Below, piece after piece: positions 16,309 to 24,044 of a stretch of 64,000 bases of DNA. Positions within the stretch are counted from its first letter, which is position 1. The number at the start of each line of letters is the position of its first letter. The stretch is from the NCBI GenBank assembly GCA_035629335.1, contig DASPIB010000001.1, forward strand, positions 558,001-622,000. The letters run 5' to 3'. A program made the position numbers and the translations under genes. A model generated the notes under the pieces. The model searched no databases. It was not told the DNA's origin and saw only the letters and a list, made by a program, of their open reading frames with translations. Source of the stretch: Verrucomicrobiia bacterium. GTDB taxonomy: Bacteria; Patescibacteriota; Saccharimonadia; Saccharimonadales; Saccharimonadaceae.

Positions 16309-17908
16309 TATCCTTCAACGCTTCCTGCCGCATATTTTCTTTAGTGCTTTAGCGCTTGTAATTTTACTGCCTTTACTATCGCCAGGATTTATCTTTGCAC
16401 TCGATATGGTATTTGGGCCACACATCGAGTTACCGAGTGATGTACGTAGTAGCTATCTATTTTATGGTGCACTACATATTCTTAATATGGCCATTCCTGC
16501 TGATGCCCTGCAGAAAATCCTCCTCCTTGCTATCTTTCTTCTGGCAGGAATAGGGGCATTTCGGTTAGCTCAAACTTTTGCCCTACAGAATCAGCCGTCA
16601 TGGTCATTTTATATCGCCGGTGTACTGTACGCAGTCAACCCTTTTGTTTATTCACGCTTTATGGTTGGGCAATTCTCGGTATTACTTGGGTATGCGCTTT
16701 TGCCGCTAAGCTTGGTGCTTCTATGGAAGTTTCTGCAGCGACCAAATCTTAAGAACGGCGGCATATTAGTATTAACCCTCTTGGTTCTCAGTATTGTTTC
16801 GATCCATATGGCTGGAATTTTTATTTTGCCAGCAACGGTGTTGTTTGCGCTTAACCTGTATCGAATTCGCCAGAGCTTGCCAAAGGTAAGAACACTTTTA
16901 ATACGAACCTCAGTTGTTATCATTAGCGTGCTCATCGGTAGTCTATATTGGCTTATTCCTGCCGTAGCAGGTAGCGGCCACGTTGCTATTATCACTAGTT
17001 TTACTCCGAATGACCTTCTGGCTTTTGCAACCTATGGCGGGGGATTGGGGATCATCGGAAATATTCTCACACTCCAAGGCTTTTGGGCGGAGGGAATGAA
17101 TCTCTACTTAAAAACACAAGACTTGTATAGCTGGTGGTGGCTGCCGCTCGTTGGGCTTTGGGTGGTAGCAATATTGGGATTCCACGCGCTTTTTAAGGCC
17201 CAGAAGGACGCGGCAGTCAGCCTTTTAATTTTGCTTGTTTTGACTGTCGGACTTGCAGCAGGCGCGGCAAGCTTCTTCACCTTGGGCTACAGAGAACCAC
17301 AAAAGTTTGCCGCAGTTGTAGCTATCGTGCTTAGTTTACTGACAGGCTATGGGAGCTATGCTATTGTTCGCCTTGTTAATAATTTGCACGCGCAGGCTTT
17401 TGGCTCACTCCTTTGCTTACCACTACTGTTCGTATTGCCTCTGGCTACTGCACCGTTGGTATTTGGCGGGCTTCACGGTCAATTCCAACCTCGAGACTAC
17501 CCACAAGATTGGCACATGATTAGAGAACGGCTACATAAAGAGCCGAGCGCAAAGGTTGTTTTTCTGCCCTGGCACATGTATATGGAATTTTCATTCGCCG
17601 GCAAAGTCATCATGAACCCTGCCCCAGCCTTCTTTCGTAACCCAGTTATAATAAGTAATGACCCTGAATTTCGGGGAGCGCATGCAGGCCATACCACCAA
17701 TGACCAGCGCCGTATAGAGTCATTGCTGCATAATCCAAAGAGAGAAGATTTTACAAAGGAGCTGAATTTATTATCTGTAAAATATGTTCTGCTAGCAAAG
17801 GAATTCGACTATAAGAAATACGCGTTTATTGACGATCTTGGTTTAATTAAAATAGCCGATACCGAAAATTTAATCCTGTATAAAGTTACCCCCGAGGAGG
17901 CATACTAA
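16298..17908 (+). CDS. Polytopic membrane protein, probable GT-C-type glycosyltransferase
   Basis: A 536-aa protein with about eleven hydrophobic segments and a C-terminal soluble part of about 130 residues (VVFLPWHMYMEFSFAGK ... LLSVKYVLLAKEF). A first external loop after TM1 holds DMVFGP, the place where GT-C enzymes keep acidic catalytic or metal residues. It begins inside the AftD-like gene (11-base overlap) and overlaps the next ORF by one base, so the three are translationally coupled. It likely works with its upstream neighbour on the same polymer. The GT-C assignment is inference from topology and context. Confidence 0.7.
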   Translation: MLHSILQRFLPHIFFSALALVILLPLLSPGFIFALDMVFGPHIELPSDVRSSYLFYGALHILNMAIPADALQKILLLAIFLLAGIGAFRLAQTFALQNQPSWSFYIAGVLYAVNPFVYSRFMVGQFSVLLGYALLPLSLVLLWKFLQRPNLKNGGILVLTLLVLSIVSIHMAGIFILPATVLFALNLYRIRQSLPKVRTLLIRTSVVIISVLIGSLYWLIPAVAGSGHVAIITSFTPNDLLAFATYGGGLGIIGNILTLQGFWAEGMNLYLKTQDLYSWWWLPLVGLWVVAILGFHALFKAQKDAAVSLLILLVLTVGLAAGAASFFTLGYREPQKFAAVVAIVLSLLTGYGSYAIVRLVNNLHAQAFGSLLCLPLLFVLPLATAPLVFGGLHGQFQPRDYPQDWHMIRERLHKEPSAKVVFLPWHMYMEFSFAGKVIMNPAPAFFRNPVIISNDPEFRGAHAGHTTNDQRRIESLLHNPKREDFTKELNLLSVKYVLLAKEFDYKKYAFIDDLGLIKIADTENLILYKVTPEEAY

Positions 17909-18294
17909 TGCACATCAATACCCGACGCGATCGAGAGAAGGCAAAGTACCATCATCCACAAAAGTCCTCTGTTGCATTTTCTTCCCGTCCTTATCGTTGG
18001 GCATTATACGCTTTAGGGCTGGTTGGATTGGCCTTGTTGGGCACTCTTTTTCAAGACGCAATGTATGGCCAACTGCTTATAATAGGATATGGGGTGGTTG
18101 CAATTATTTTTAAAGTTAACAGTAATGAGTCCTTTAAAATGGCAATAATCTCTTTTATTTGCATCATCTTGTTAGTGTTAGCTCAAAATGATGAAGTCGC
18201 CAAGAACTTCGCCACCTACGCCTTTCTTCTTATTATCGTTGGCATTCTGTCTGCCATTTTTGAAACAAAAACCGAAAGAAAGGAGGAAGCATGA
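17908..18294 (+). CDS. Small membrane protein, end of glycan operon
   Basis: A 128-aa protein with a basic N-terminus (INTRRDREKAKYHH) and four hydrophobic segments, ending in a charged tail (KTERKEEA). Its ATG shares the A of the upstream TAA. It may be an accessory subunit of the membrane transferases. There is no recognisable domain. Confidence 0.7.
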   Translation: MHINTRRDREKAKYHHPQKSSVAFSSRPYRWALYALGLVGLALLGTLFQDAMYGQLLIIGYGVVAIIFKVNSNESFKMAIISFICIILLVLAQNDEVAKNFATYAFLLIIVGILSAIFETKTERKEEA

Positions 18295-18403
18295 GCAAAG
18301 ATATGTAATAAGAAAGGCGCATAGTTAATATTTAGTTAATGACTAAAGAAAAGTATGCGCTACAATAGTAAGGTTGATATTAATTTTAATGAAAGGTAGA
18401 ACG

Positions 18404-18766
18404 ATGTTACAAAAATTGTCACAAGTTCTCGAAAAAGTCCGCTCGACGAAACTCGTTGCTGGCTTTGCAGTCGTTGCAGCTGTTGCAGCGTTTAGTGCCA
18501 ATGGCGTGGCTTTAGCGTCTCCAAATTACATGGATGTCGAAAAGCCAAATAGCCAACGCATTTGCTACAAGCAGCTCGGCGAAGGCTGGAAGGCACTTGG
18601 ATTCAAGAGCCTTGACCACTGCTTGCGCTATGTAAGCACTGATCAGCCTGAAGAGCGCGAAGACTGCGAAGGTGGTTGGTGGTACGTTTACGGCTTCAAC
18701 AACCAACGACAGTGCGTTAAGTACGTCGCTGACCACGGTGGTGGCTACGGCGCGACTGTTCGCTAA
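18404..18766 (+). CDS. Secreted Cys-containing two-repeat protein
   Basis: A 120-aa protein starting at ATG 18404 (GAAAGG upstream; the 18374 in-frame start lacks one). A signal peptide (about 14-37, AGFAVVAAVAAFSANGVALA) is followed by two degenerate tandem repeats of a Cys...GW..(L/Y)GF....C(L/V)(R/K)YV pattern: CYKQLGEGWKALGFKSLDHC, then CEGGWWYVYGFNNQRQC. Each repeat can close a disulfide. It is probably a small exported cell-surface or secreted protein of a conserved Saccharibacteria type. A TACAAT -10 box lies at 18361-18366, and a hairpin terminator follows. Confidence 0.8.
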   Translation: MLQKLSQVLEKVRSTKLVAGFAVVAAVAAFSANGVALASPNYMDVEKPNSQRICYKQLGEGWKALGFKSLDHCLRYVSTDQPEEREDCEGGWWYVYGFNNQRQCVKYVADHGGGYGATVR

Positions 18767-18781
18767 ATAGTAGTATCTGCT

Positions 18782-18820
18782 ATTAAAATAGGGGCCCTAA
18801 AAAGGGGTCTCTATTTTAAT
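18782..18820 (+). terminator. Terminator of the secreted repeat protein
   Basis: ATTAAAATAG pairs with CTATTTTAAT (18782-18820), with a GC-rich inner stem and further G-U pairs. The T-rich right arm gives terminator character in both directions. Confidence 0.75.
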
Positions 18821-18836
18821 CCTTAGAAGATGTGGG

Positions 18837-18975
18837 TGCTCTGACAACACCTCGCCATAAAGAGACTGTGAAAATCGATTGCAATAATCGATTTTCAGCC
18901 GAACGCTTCTATATAAGCTTCCAGTGGAAGGTTATAGAAAAAGAGTGCTCTTTATGGCGAGGTGCTGCCAGGGCA
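18837..18975. ncRNA. Structured three-way-junction element, copy A
   Basis: The outer helix P1 is a perfect 17 bp (18848-18864 with 18948-18964), extended outward by further pairs to about 18837/18975. P2 is 12 bp (18869-18880 with 18886-18897) with loop GCAAT. P3 (18909-18937) ends in CTTCC-AGT-GGAAG. The three linkers ACTG, GCCGAACGCTT and AAAAAGAGTG are identical to those of copy B at 28841-28990, while the helices differ with pairing kept. That is the signature of a conserved RNA (or single-stranded DNA) fold, not a simple repeat. It lies between the terminator of the upstream gene and the sortase-module promoter. No known family is recognised; strand is undetermined. Confidence 0.6.
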
Positions 18976-19009
18976 AAGCGCAGCTTGATGACATAATTAC
19001 AAAACTTTA

Positions 19010-19038
19010 TTTACATATATTCACTCATATTATATAGT
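19010..19038 (+). promoter_or_regulatory. Promoter of sortase/GT2 module 1
   Basis: TTTACA (19010-19015), 17 bases, TATAGT (19033-19038). It is followed closely by a terminator-like hairpin and then the first gene, so the leader could carry attenuation. Confidence 0.5.
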
Positions 19039-19052
19039 GAAAGTAATAACAG

Positions 19053-19090
19053 AGAGGGGCTCGCTAAGCGCGAGACCTCTTTTATTATGT
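19053..19090 (+). terminator. Leader hairpin with terminator form
   Basis: AGAGG (19053-19057) pairs with CCTCT (19076-19080), enclosing a CTCGC/GCGAG inner stem, then TTTTATTAT. It sits in the 5' leader, about 15 bases after the promoter and before the RBS of the 62-aa gene, so it may be an attenuator. Confidence 0.55.
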
Positions 19091-19105
19091 AAGGGAGAAA
19101 AGATA

Positions 19106-19294
19106 ATGTACCAAACTGGCGCACGTCCAATTGTTTCAAGCAGCGTAATTACCGGAGTCGGCATTGCCGCTTTACCAAGCACCAGTGGCCACACGCTTGG
19201 TACCATCTTGGCTTATAGCGCTATCGCTATTGGCCTCGCAGTATTAATCAGCCAAGTTGCGGTGCGAATTATAAAGCGACGCTACAGTAAATAG
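19106..19294 (+). CDS. Tiny membrane peptide with LPSTS sorting-signal-like C-terminus (62 aa)
   Basis: The start at 19106 is fixed by AAGGGAGA upstream. The last 40 residues have the full shape of a cell-wall sorting signal: LPSTS (about 24-28), a hydrophobic stretch (TLGTILAYSAIAIGLAVLIS) and a basic tail (RIIKRRYSK). The fifth position is Ser where Gly is usual. Only about 25 residues precede the motif and there is no clear signal peptide. The sortase gene begins 15 bases downstream. It may be that sortase's dedicated substrate, a pilin-like peptide or glycan carrier peptide, or simply a small membrane protein. Confidence 0.7.
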   Translation: MYQTGARPIVSSSVITGVGIAALPSTSGHTLGTILAYSAIAIGLAVLISQVAVRIIKRRYSK

Positions 19295-19309
19295 TTCTTT
19301 AGGTTGATT

Positions 19310-19897
19310 ATGGCCACGAGCCGCATAATTTCCCGCGTCGTAATGATCGTAAGTAGCGCACTGGTTATCGGTGGCTTAGTATTTTTGCTAGCGCCAGAAT
19401 ACCAGGCGTGGTCGCTCCGCCAGCAAGGCGAAACTGCCAATACCGCCCAACTTATAGACGCCAAGCAACAAGCAAAGCCGTTATCTGCACCGCCTTTTGA
19501 AATCCCTACGAAGCTCCAGTTGCCGCGGCTGGGTATCGCCGTAAACCTCCAAAAAGCTAACTATTCACCGCAGACCGCTTGGTCACTCGATGATTCCCAT
19601 GCTTTTTACACCCTCGAAACAGCCACGCCCTTATTTTATGGCCATGCTACCGAAAAAGTCTTCCTAAAACTCACCGGCGTCGCTGAAAATGAGCTGCTGT
19701 ATATCACCAACAACAAACAGCAGCGACTCATCTTTCGATTTATAAGCGACCGCGTAGTCGCACCGACTAATACCAAAATTCTTAACGAAAAGAAATATCG
19801 CACCATCTTTTTGCTCACCTGCACCGGGCCAGACTTTAGCCAAAGGCGGGTACTCGAGTTTCAGTTTGTTGGCCTTGAGGAGCCGAGCGGGTCATGA
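19310..19897 (+). CDS. Sortase family protein (module 1)
   Basis: A 195-aa protein with an N-terminal signal anchor (about 5-30) and a sortase beta-barrel: LQLPRLGIAV, His112 in YGHATEKVF, the strand pair LLYITNN, Cys171 in LLTCTG, and Arg179/Arg180 in FSQRRVLEF. The His-Cys-Arg set is complete, so it should be an active transpeptidase on the outer membrane face. ATG 19310 (AGG seven bases upstream) is preferred to the TTG at 19304. It is preceded by a sorting-signal-like peptide and followed by a membrane GT2 gene, which its stop overlaps by four bases. Its class (D/E-like) is uncertain. Confidence 0.85.
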   Translation: MATSRIISRVVMIVSSALVIGGLVFLLAPEYQAWSLRQQGETANTAQLIDAKQQAKPLSAPPFEIPTKLQLPRLGIAVNLQKANYSPQTAWSLDDSHAFYTLETATPLFYGHATEKVFLKLTGVAENELLYITNNKQQRLIFRFISDRVVAPTNTKILNEKKYRTIFLLTCTGPDFSQRRVLEFQFVGLEEPSGS

Positions 19898-21141
19898 ATT
19901 TTTCTGAAATAATGTTTCATGTGATCGCCGGGCTCAGCCTACTAAACTTTGCCCGAATTGCGTACATGCTTCTTGGCGCCGACCTTTACGATATTCGCCA
20001 CGCGCGCAAGCAAGCCGCTAAAAAGCGCCCCTACAAACCGCTGATAACAGTGATCATTCCAGCCTATAACGAAGAGGTGGGCGTGCTTCGCACCCTGACG
20101 TCGGTACTCGAAAATAACTACTCCAAAAAACAAGTAATCGTGGTCAACGACGGCTCAACCGACCGCACGCTCGCTAAACTCCGCAATTTCCAGCGCAAAC
20201 ACCAAGGTCGTTTTACAATTGTCAATCAACAAAATAGCGGGAAAGCCACCGCCATTAATCGAGCAGTGAGTCACTGGGCAAAAGGCAAATTGGTGATGGT
20301 GGTCGATGCTGACTCGGTACTTGATCGCCAGGCGATTGGTCGCATGGTGGAACACTTCCGCGACCCTCGGGTCGTGGCTTCGGCGGCAAACGTTAAAATT
20401 ATCCCGCACCGAGCGCTGCTTGGCATTGTGCAACGATTCGAATATCTAATTTCCTATCGCTTGAAACGCGCCTCAACCTTAGCCAGTATGGAATACATCG
20501 TCGGCGGTGTGGGCTCAACCTTCCGAAAAAGTGCCCTTGTAAAAGTCGGCTTGTACGATACCGACACCATGACCGAAGATATCGATGTAACACTAAAACT
20601 GATTCGCCAGTTCGGCAACCGCTACTACCGGATTAATTACGCCGCCGACGCTATTGCTTTCACCGAACACGTCCTCAGTTTCCGCTCGCTCATCCGGCAG
20701 CGCTTTCGCTGGAAGTATGGCCGCATGCAGTCGCTATTCAAAAATAGCCAATTGTTTTTTTCAAAAGATAAAAAATACCGCAAGCAGCTCACCTGGTATC
20801 AGTTGCCGTACGCTGTATTTGGCGAAGTTGCCCTGCTGCTTGAGCCGCTGCTGGTGGGCTTTATTTTGGTGACGACCGTGCTCTTTTTCGACCTCACTTC
20901 GCTTGTGAGCGTCTATTTAATTGTTACCGGTTTTGTCTTTTTACTGGTTCTGGGCGAAGAAACCGAAACCTTACCCGCAAAACTACTTTTAAGCGCACTG
21001 CTGCCGTTACTGTATTTCTTGCTCTATATTTTAAGCGTCGTGGAGTTTGCCGCTCTAGTGCAATCCATAAAGAACGCCCCGCAGCTCCTTCGCCGCAGTC
21101 ATAGTACTAGTTCATGGGAGCATGTGGAAAGGATTGGGTAG
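19894..21141 (+). CDS. Membrane GT2 synthase (BcsA/PgaC-like), module 1
   Basis: A 415-aa processive-type glycosyltransferase with one N-terminal transmembrane helix, a cytosolic GT-A domain (VNDGS 84-88, DAD 138-140, TED 227-229, QRFRW 269-273) and three to four C-terminal helices. Q(Q/R)xRW marks enzymes that polymerise a sugar and push the chain through their own membrane channel (cellulose, hyaluronan, poly-N-acetylglucosamine synthases). It overlaps the sortase stop by four bases. It pairs with the second GT2 at 22752, which has the same motif set. Substrate unknown. Confidence 0.9.
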   Translation: MNFSEIMFHVIAGLSLLNFARIAYMLLGADLYDIRHARKQAAKKRPYKPLITVIIPAYNEEVGVLRTLTSVLENNYSKKQVIVVNDGSTDRTLAKLRNFQRKHQGRFTIVNQQNSGKATAINRAVSHWAKGKLVMVVDADSVLDRQAIGRMVEHFRDPRVVASAANVKIIPHRALLGIVQRFEYLISYRLKRASTLASMEYIVGGVGSTFRKSALVKVGLYDTDTMTEDIDVTLKLIRQFGNRYYRINYAADAIAFTEHVLSFRSLIRQRFRWKYGRMQSLFKNSQLFFSKDKKYRKQLTWYQLPYAVFGEVALLLEPLLVGFILVTTVLFFDLTSLVSVYLIVTGFVFLLVLGEETETLPAKLLLSALLPLLYFLLYILSVVEFAALVQSIKNAPQLLRRSHSTSSWEHVERIG

Positions 21142-21201
21142 TATTTGCGACTATCTGCCGTATAATAAAGGGGTTCGCGCACCTGAATGGGAGGGGAAGA
21201 A

Positions 21202-21490
21202 ATGGCCGAGATTCAGCCTCGACAGCGAGAAGCCTTGATCGGAGCATTCAAGAAAAAGTTTACAATTCCCGCACTGCAAGAACAATTGCTTCCTTATTTG
21301 CTTGAGGAAGCAGGCAAGCGAATGCCACTAGAGAAAGCAGCTCCATTTGTTGCGTTGTGTCGCAAAGGGCACTCGCGAAGATGCCCTCGTTCGGCTACTG
21401 CTCGGGCTTGAGCTTGAAAAGCTGATGTACGCGGTAGTAGCGGACGAGGGCAACGAGCGCAGCTCCGAGAAGCAATTGAAGCGAAGTTGA
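21202..21490 (+). pseudogene. Small helical protein gene with a +1 frameshift
   Basis: GGGAGGGG lies just upstream of ATG 21202. The first frame reads MAEIQPRQREALIGAF ... PFVALCRKG and then degenerates to a stop near 21411. One base on, the other frame continues as TREDALVRLLLGLELEKLMY ... EKQLKRS and stops at about 21490, matching the first part in composition and helicity. Dropping one G from AAAGGGC (about 21362-21368) gives a seamless protein of about 95 aa. It is either a mutated gene, an assembly error or a programmed +1 shift. The next gene starts about 38 bases later. Function unknown. Confidence 0.55.
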
Positions 21491-21527
21491 TAAATCTGAC
21501 CACTACGCTCCCGAGAGGGATCAAAAA

Positions 21528-21833
21528 ATGATTACTTTTCGCAATCAAGGTGACATGCGCGCCGCTTTCGAGCAGCTCCCTTTGCAGACTAAGCTCTACT
21601 TTACCGATAAGCTGTTCACAGAACTGGTGCAGTTGGCTGACAATTCCTATTCAACAGTGGCTGACGCAGCCGCAGCCATCATGGCGGCGCTTAACACGGA
21701 GGGCTGCGACTATAGTATCAAAGAAGTGCTCACACGAGCTCGCAACCAAATCGCCGAGGTCGTGGTTGCAGCAAGCGACCAACAGCGACGATTGAAGGGT
21801 AGCCTGGCGTATCAAATGCAACAGTTGCGATAG
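21528..21833 (+). CDS. Small hypothetical helical protein (101 aa)
   Basis: Begins MITFRNQGDMRAAFEQLP and is predicted all-helical and soluble, with an Ala-rich middle (TVADAAAAIMAALN) and a basic C-terminus. It follows the frameshifted small gene and is closed by its own terminator, so this pair forms an insertion-like unit between the two sortase/GT2 modules. Not recognised. Confidence 0.6.
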   Translation: MITFRNQGDMRAAFEQLPLQTKLYFTDKLFTELVQLADNSYSTVADAAAAIMAALNTEGCDYSIKEVLTRARNQIAEVVVAASDQQRRLKGSLAYQMQQLR

Positions 21834-21838
21834 AGGCA

Positions 21839-21883
21839 CAATCCGCCAGGTCTGCACAGCAGTGCGCAGGCCCGGCGGTTTAA
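21839..21883 (+). terminator. Rho-independent terminator
   Basis: AATCCGCC...GGCGGTTT forms the outer stem, with inner GG-CTGC/GCAG-CC pairs (21839-21883) and T-rich flanks, immediately after the 101-aa gene. Confidence 0.75.
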
Positions 21884-21897
21884 ATTGTAATATCACC

Positions 21898-21926
21898 TTG
21901 TCATTAGCGCAGTAACATTATAAAAT
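21898..21926 (+). promoter_or_regulatory. Promoter of sortase-fold/GT2 module 2
   Basis: TTGTCA (21898-21903), 17 bases, TAAAAT (21921-21926), upstream of the tiny membrane gene at 21964. Confidence 0.55.
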
Positions 21927-21963
21927 ATCTATAGATTAATTGTCCGAACAATGTAATTGACTT

Positions 21964-22119
21964 ATGGAATTCCCGACAGCACAAAGCAGCCCATTTCTTC
22001 TGCTCTGGTATATTTACCTGGTATTTTTAGCGATCGTCATTATTGTGAATGTCTTATCGAAACTTATTGCGGCATTTTTTAATTGGCGCATTCGTCGTTT
22101 GCAAAAGGACAAATCTTAA
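21964..22119 (+). CDS. Tiny membrane peptide (51 aa), module 2
   Basis: A 51-codon frame MEFPTAQSSPFLLLWYIYLV ... WRIRRLQKDKS: one transmembrane helix followed by a strongly basic tail, outwardly like the 62-aa peptide of module 1 but without an LPxT motif. Its TAA abuts the ATG of the next gene (TAAATG), and it has its own upstream promoter. It has no strong Shine-Dalgarno. Position, topology and coupling support it as real. Confidence 0.6.
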   Translation: MEFPTAQSSPFLLLWYIYLVFLAIVIIVNVLSKLIAAFFNWRIRRLQKDKS

Positions 22120-22755
22120 ATGCGATTTCTAAAAGCCGTTAGCTTGGGTAGTTTACGACTGTTGGTGTTTGCTGCCTGCGGAGTTTTAAGTGTGTTTCTT
22201 ATTATGTCGGGATATGAATCTATTTATAACCGTTCCTTACCCCTCGTACACACGCTTGATGCGGTTGAGTTACAGCCATTTACCGGCACCTACAATCTTC
22301 AAGATGCCGCTCAGCTGCATCCTAAAAAATACGGCACCTACGGCAAACCAAAAACCATTAAGCTCCCTGGCCGCTCGGCGCGGCTTGATATCGTACCGCC
22401 GCTGCACACAAACAGCCAATGGCTAGCGCGCACCAACACCATGCACCTACTGCTACCAGAAAACCCACGCGCCGGGAATATTGGCGTGCTTTTTTTGTAT
22501 TGTCGGGCGAATATTCAGACCATCAGCCAGACGAATCTCCCAAAGATCGACAGCAATATTTTTGTTGATACCGAGCACGACTGGCGCTACCTATATAAAG
22601 TAACTCATGCCGGCGTCACACCGCTCACAGAGCCGCAGATTGTTGCCGATAATGGCACAACCGGTAAAATGGTAATCGGGTGCATCGACGAAGCCGCCAA
22701 GCAGCTAGTAACCGTCGAGGCCAGCCTTATGTCGGTACAAGGAATCGAAGTATGA
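22120..22755 (+). CDS. Sortase-fold protein lacking catalytic His/Arg (module 2)
   Basis: A 211-aa protein with one N-terminal membrane anchor (about 12-32). The external domain follows the sortase pattern: IKLPGRSARLDI, then GNIGVLFLYCRAN, LPKIDSNIFV, DWRYLYKV and MVIGCID...LVTVEASL. Cys188 falls where the nucleophile is expected, but the His position (GHR in sortases) reads YCR with Cys128, and no Arg stands before the last strand. I infer a catalytically altered sortase relative, equal in position to the sortase of module 1. It overlaps the next gene by four bases (ATGA). An unrelated anchored protein remains possible. Confidence 0.65.
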   Translation: MRFLKAVSLGSLRLLVFAACGVLSVFLIMSGYESIYNRSLPLVHTLDAVELQPFTGTYNLQDAAQLHPKKYGTYGKPKTIKLPGRSARLDIVPPLHTNSQWLARTNTMHLLLPENPRAGNIGVLFLYCRANIQTISQTNLPKIDSNIFVDTEHDWRYLYKVTHAGVTPLTEPQIVADNGTTGKMVIGCIDEAAKQLVTVEASLMSVQGIEV

Positions 22756-24044
22756 CCAACGAAAGCCTGTTTATACTCTTTCGCGATATCACCATTTTTC
22801 TCGCGACCATCATGCTTATTAAGTACTTCATTTTCTTGCTGTTCGCGGCTTTTTATTCGATGCGCGAATCCGTACGGCGCTACCGGGTGTTAAAAAAAGA
22901 AAAGAAAGCCTATGGTCGGGTATTAAAAACCCAGCCCAGTATTAGCGTGATTATTCCCGCTTGGAATGAAGAAGTCGGTATTTTAAAAACATTGCGCTCG
23001 GTATTAGCCAACAACTATCCGGCACTAGAAGTAGTGGTAGTAAATGATGGTTCGGTTGATAAAACCGGCGATATTGTTGACGCTTTTATTGCCGAGCAGC
23101 AAAACTTACACCCGAATAATCCGGTGCGTATTGTGCAGTATCGTTTGCCAAACGGCGGCAAGGGTAAGGCGCTAAATCACGGCATCAAACATAGCAGCGG
23201 TGAGGTCATTCTGACGATTGACGCCGATTCCGCCCTGGCTCCCGACGCCTTAGAGAGGCTCGCCGAGTACTTCCGCGACCCCAGCGTAGCGGCCGTCGTT
23301 GGGCAAGTGAGGGTAGCTAATGTAAAAGGCAGAATTATTGGCTATATGCAGCAGTTGGAATATCTGTTCGGCTTTTATTTCAAACGGGCACACTGCGCCA
23401 TGGGTGCCGAGTACATCTACGGTGGTGCTTGCGCGGCTTTTCGGCGTTCGGCCACCTTCGACTATTTTGGACACTTCGATGAATTAAACAAAACCGAAGA
23501 CATTGAGCTCTCGATGCGAACTAAGTTCCATGGCTTGCGCTCTATCTATGCCGAGGATGTTATTTGCTACACTGAAGGCGCCGCCACCTATGCTAGCCTC
23601 ATCGCCCAGCGACTGCGCTGGAAAAAAGGTCGCTTTGACACCTTTATTCGTTACCGCCGACTATTCTTTTCCTGGGAGCGCCACCACAACCCGTTCCTAG
23701 CGTGGTTTGTGCTGCCGTTCGCGCTGTTTGCCGAGCTTCAGCTGCTCCTTGAGCCGATCGGCGCTACCTTGTTGATTACTTACAGCATTGTGTCAGGTGA
23801 ATTCGTGTCGCTGGCGCTGAGTATGCTATTCATTGGCATCTCGTATTTTGTGGTAGCGGTGTTTGGCAGTAGATTATCGTTTAAAGAACGCTTGAAAATC
23901 CTGCTGCTCTGGCCGATTACCTGGCCGCTGTTTTATGTGATTGTTTGGATTGAATTTCACGCGCTGCTGCGCAGCTTCCATATGGTACTCCGCGGCGATA
24001 CGTTAGCCTGGCAAAACTGGAAGCGCGAGGGGATTGAGGGATGA
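22752..24044 (+). CDS. Membrane GT2 synthase (BcsA/PgaC-like), module 2
   Basis: A 430-aa processive-type GT2. It has one N-terminal helix, a GT-A domain with VNDGS (97-101), DAD (157-159), TED (248-250) and QRLRW (286-290), then C-terminal helices. It begins at ATG 22752 inside ATGA of the preceding stop; the longer frame from 22680 lies inside the upstream gene and is not used. It is clearly paralogous in layout and motifs to the GT2 at 19894 and is likely to make and extrude a surface polysaccharide. It overlaps the following gene by four bases. Confidence 0.9.
   Translation: MTNESLFILFRDITIFLATIMLIKYFIFLLFAAFYSMRESVRRYRVLKKEKKAYGRVLKTQPSISVIIPAWNEEVGILKTLRSVLANNYPALEVVVVNDGSVDKTGDIVDAFIAEQQNLHPNNPVRIVQYRLPNGGKGKALNHGIKHSSGEVILTIDADSALAPDALERLAEYFRDPSVAAVVGQVRVANVKGRIIGYMQQLEYLFGFYFKRAHCAMGAEYIYGGACAAFRRSATFDYFGHFDELNKTEDIELSMRTKFHGLRSIYAEDVICYTEGAATYASLIAQRLRWKKGRFDTFIRYRRLFFSWERHHNPFLAWFVLPFALFAELQLLLEPIGATLLITYSIVSGEFVSLALSMLFIGISYFVVAVFGSRLSFKERLKILLLWPITWPLFYVIVWIEFHALLRSFHMVLRGDTLAWQNWKREGIEG

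Noticed and set aside
18837-18975. Hammerhead, twister or other known self-cleaving ribozyme
   Set aside because: The required core motifs (for example CUGAUGA...GAAA for hammerhead) are absent. Similarity to known ribozymes is only in general shape.
18830-18980. CRISPR or simple inverted-repeat array
   Set aside because: There are only two distant copies, with no spacers and different stem sequences, and the pattern is a branched fold.
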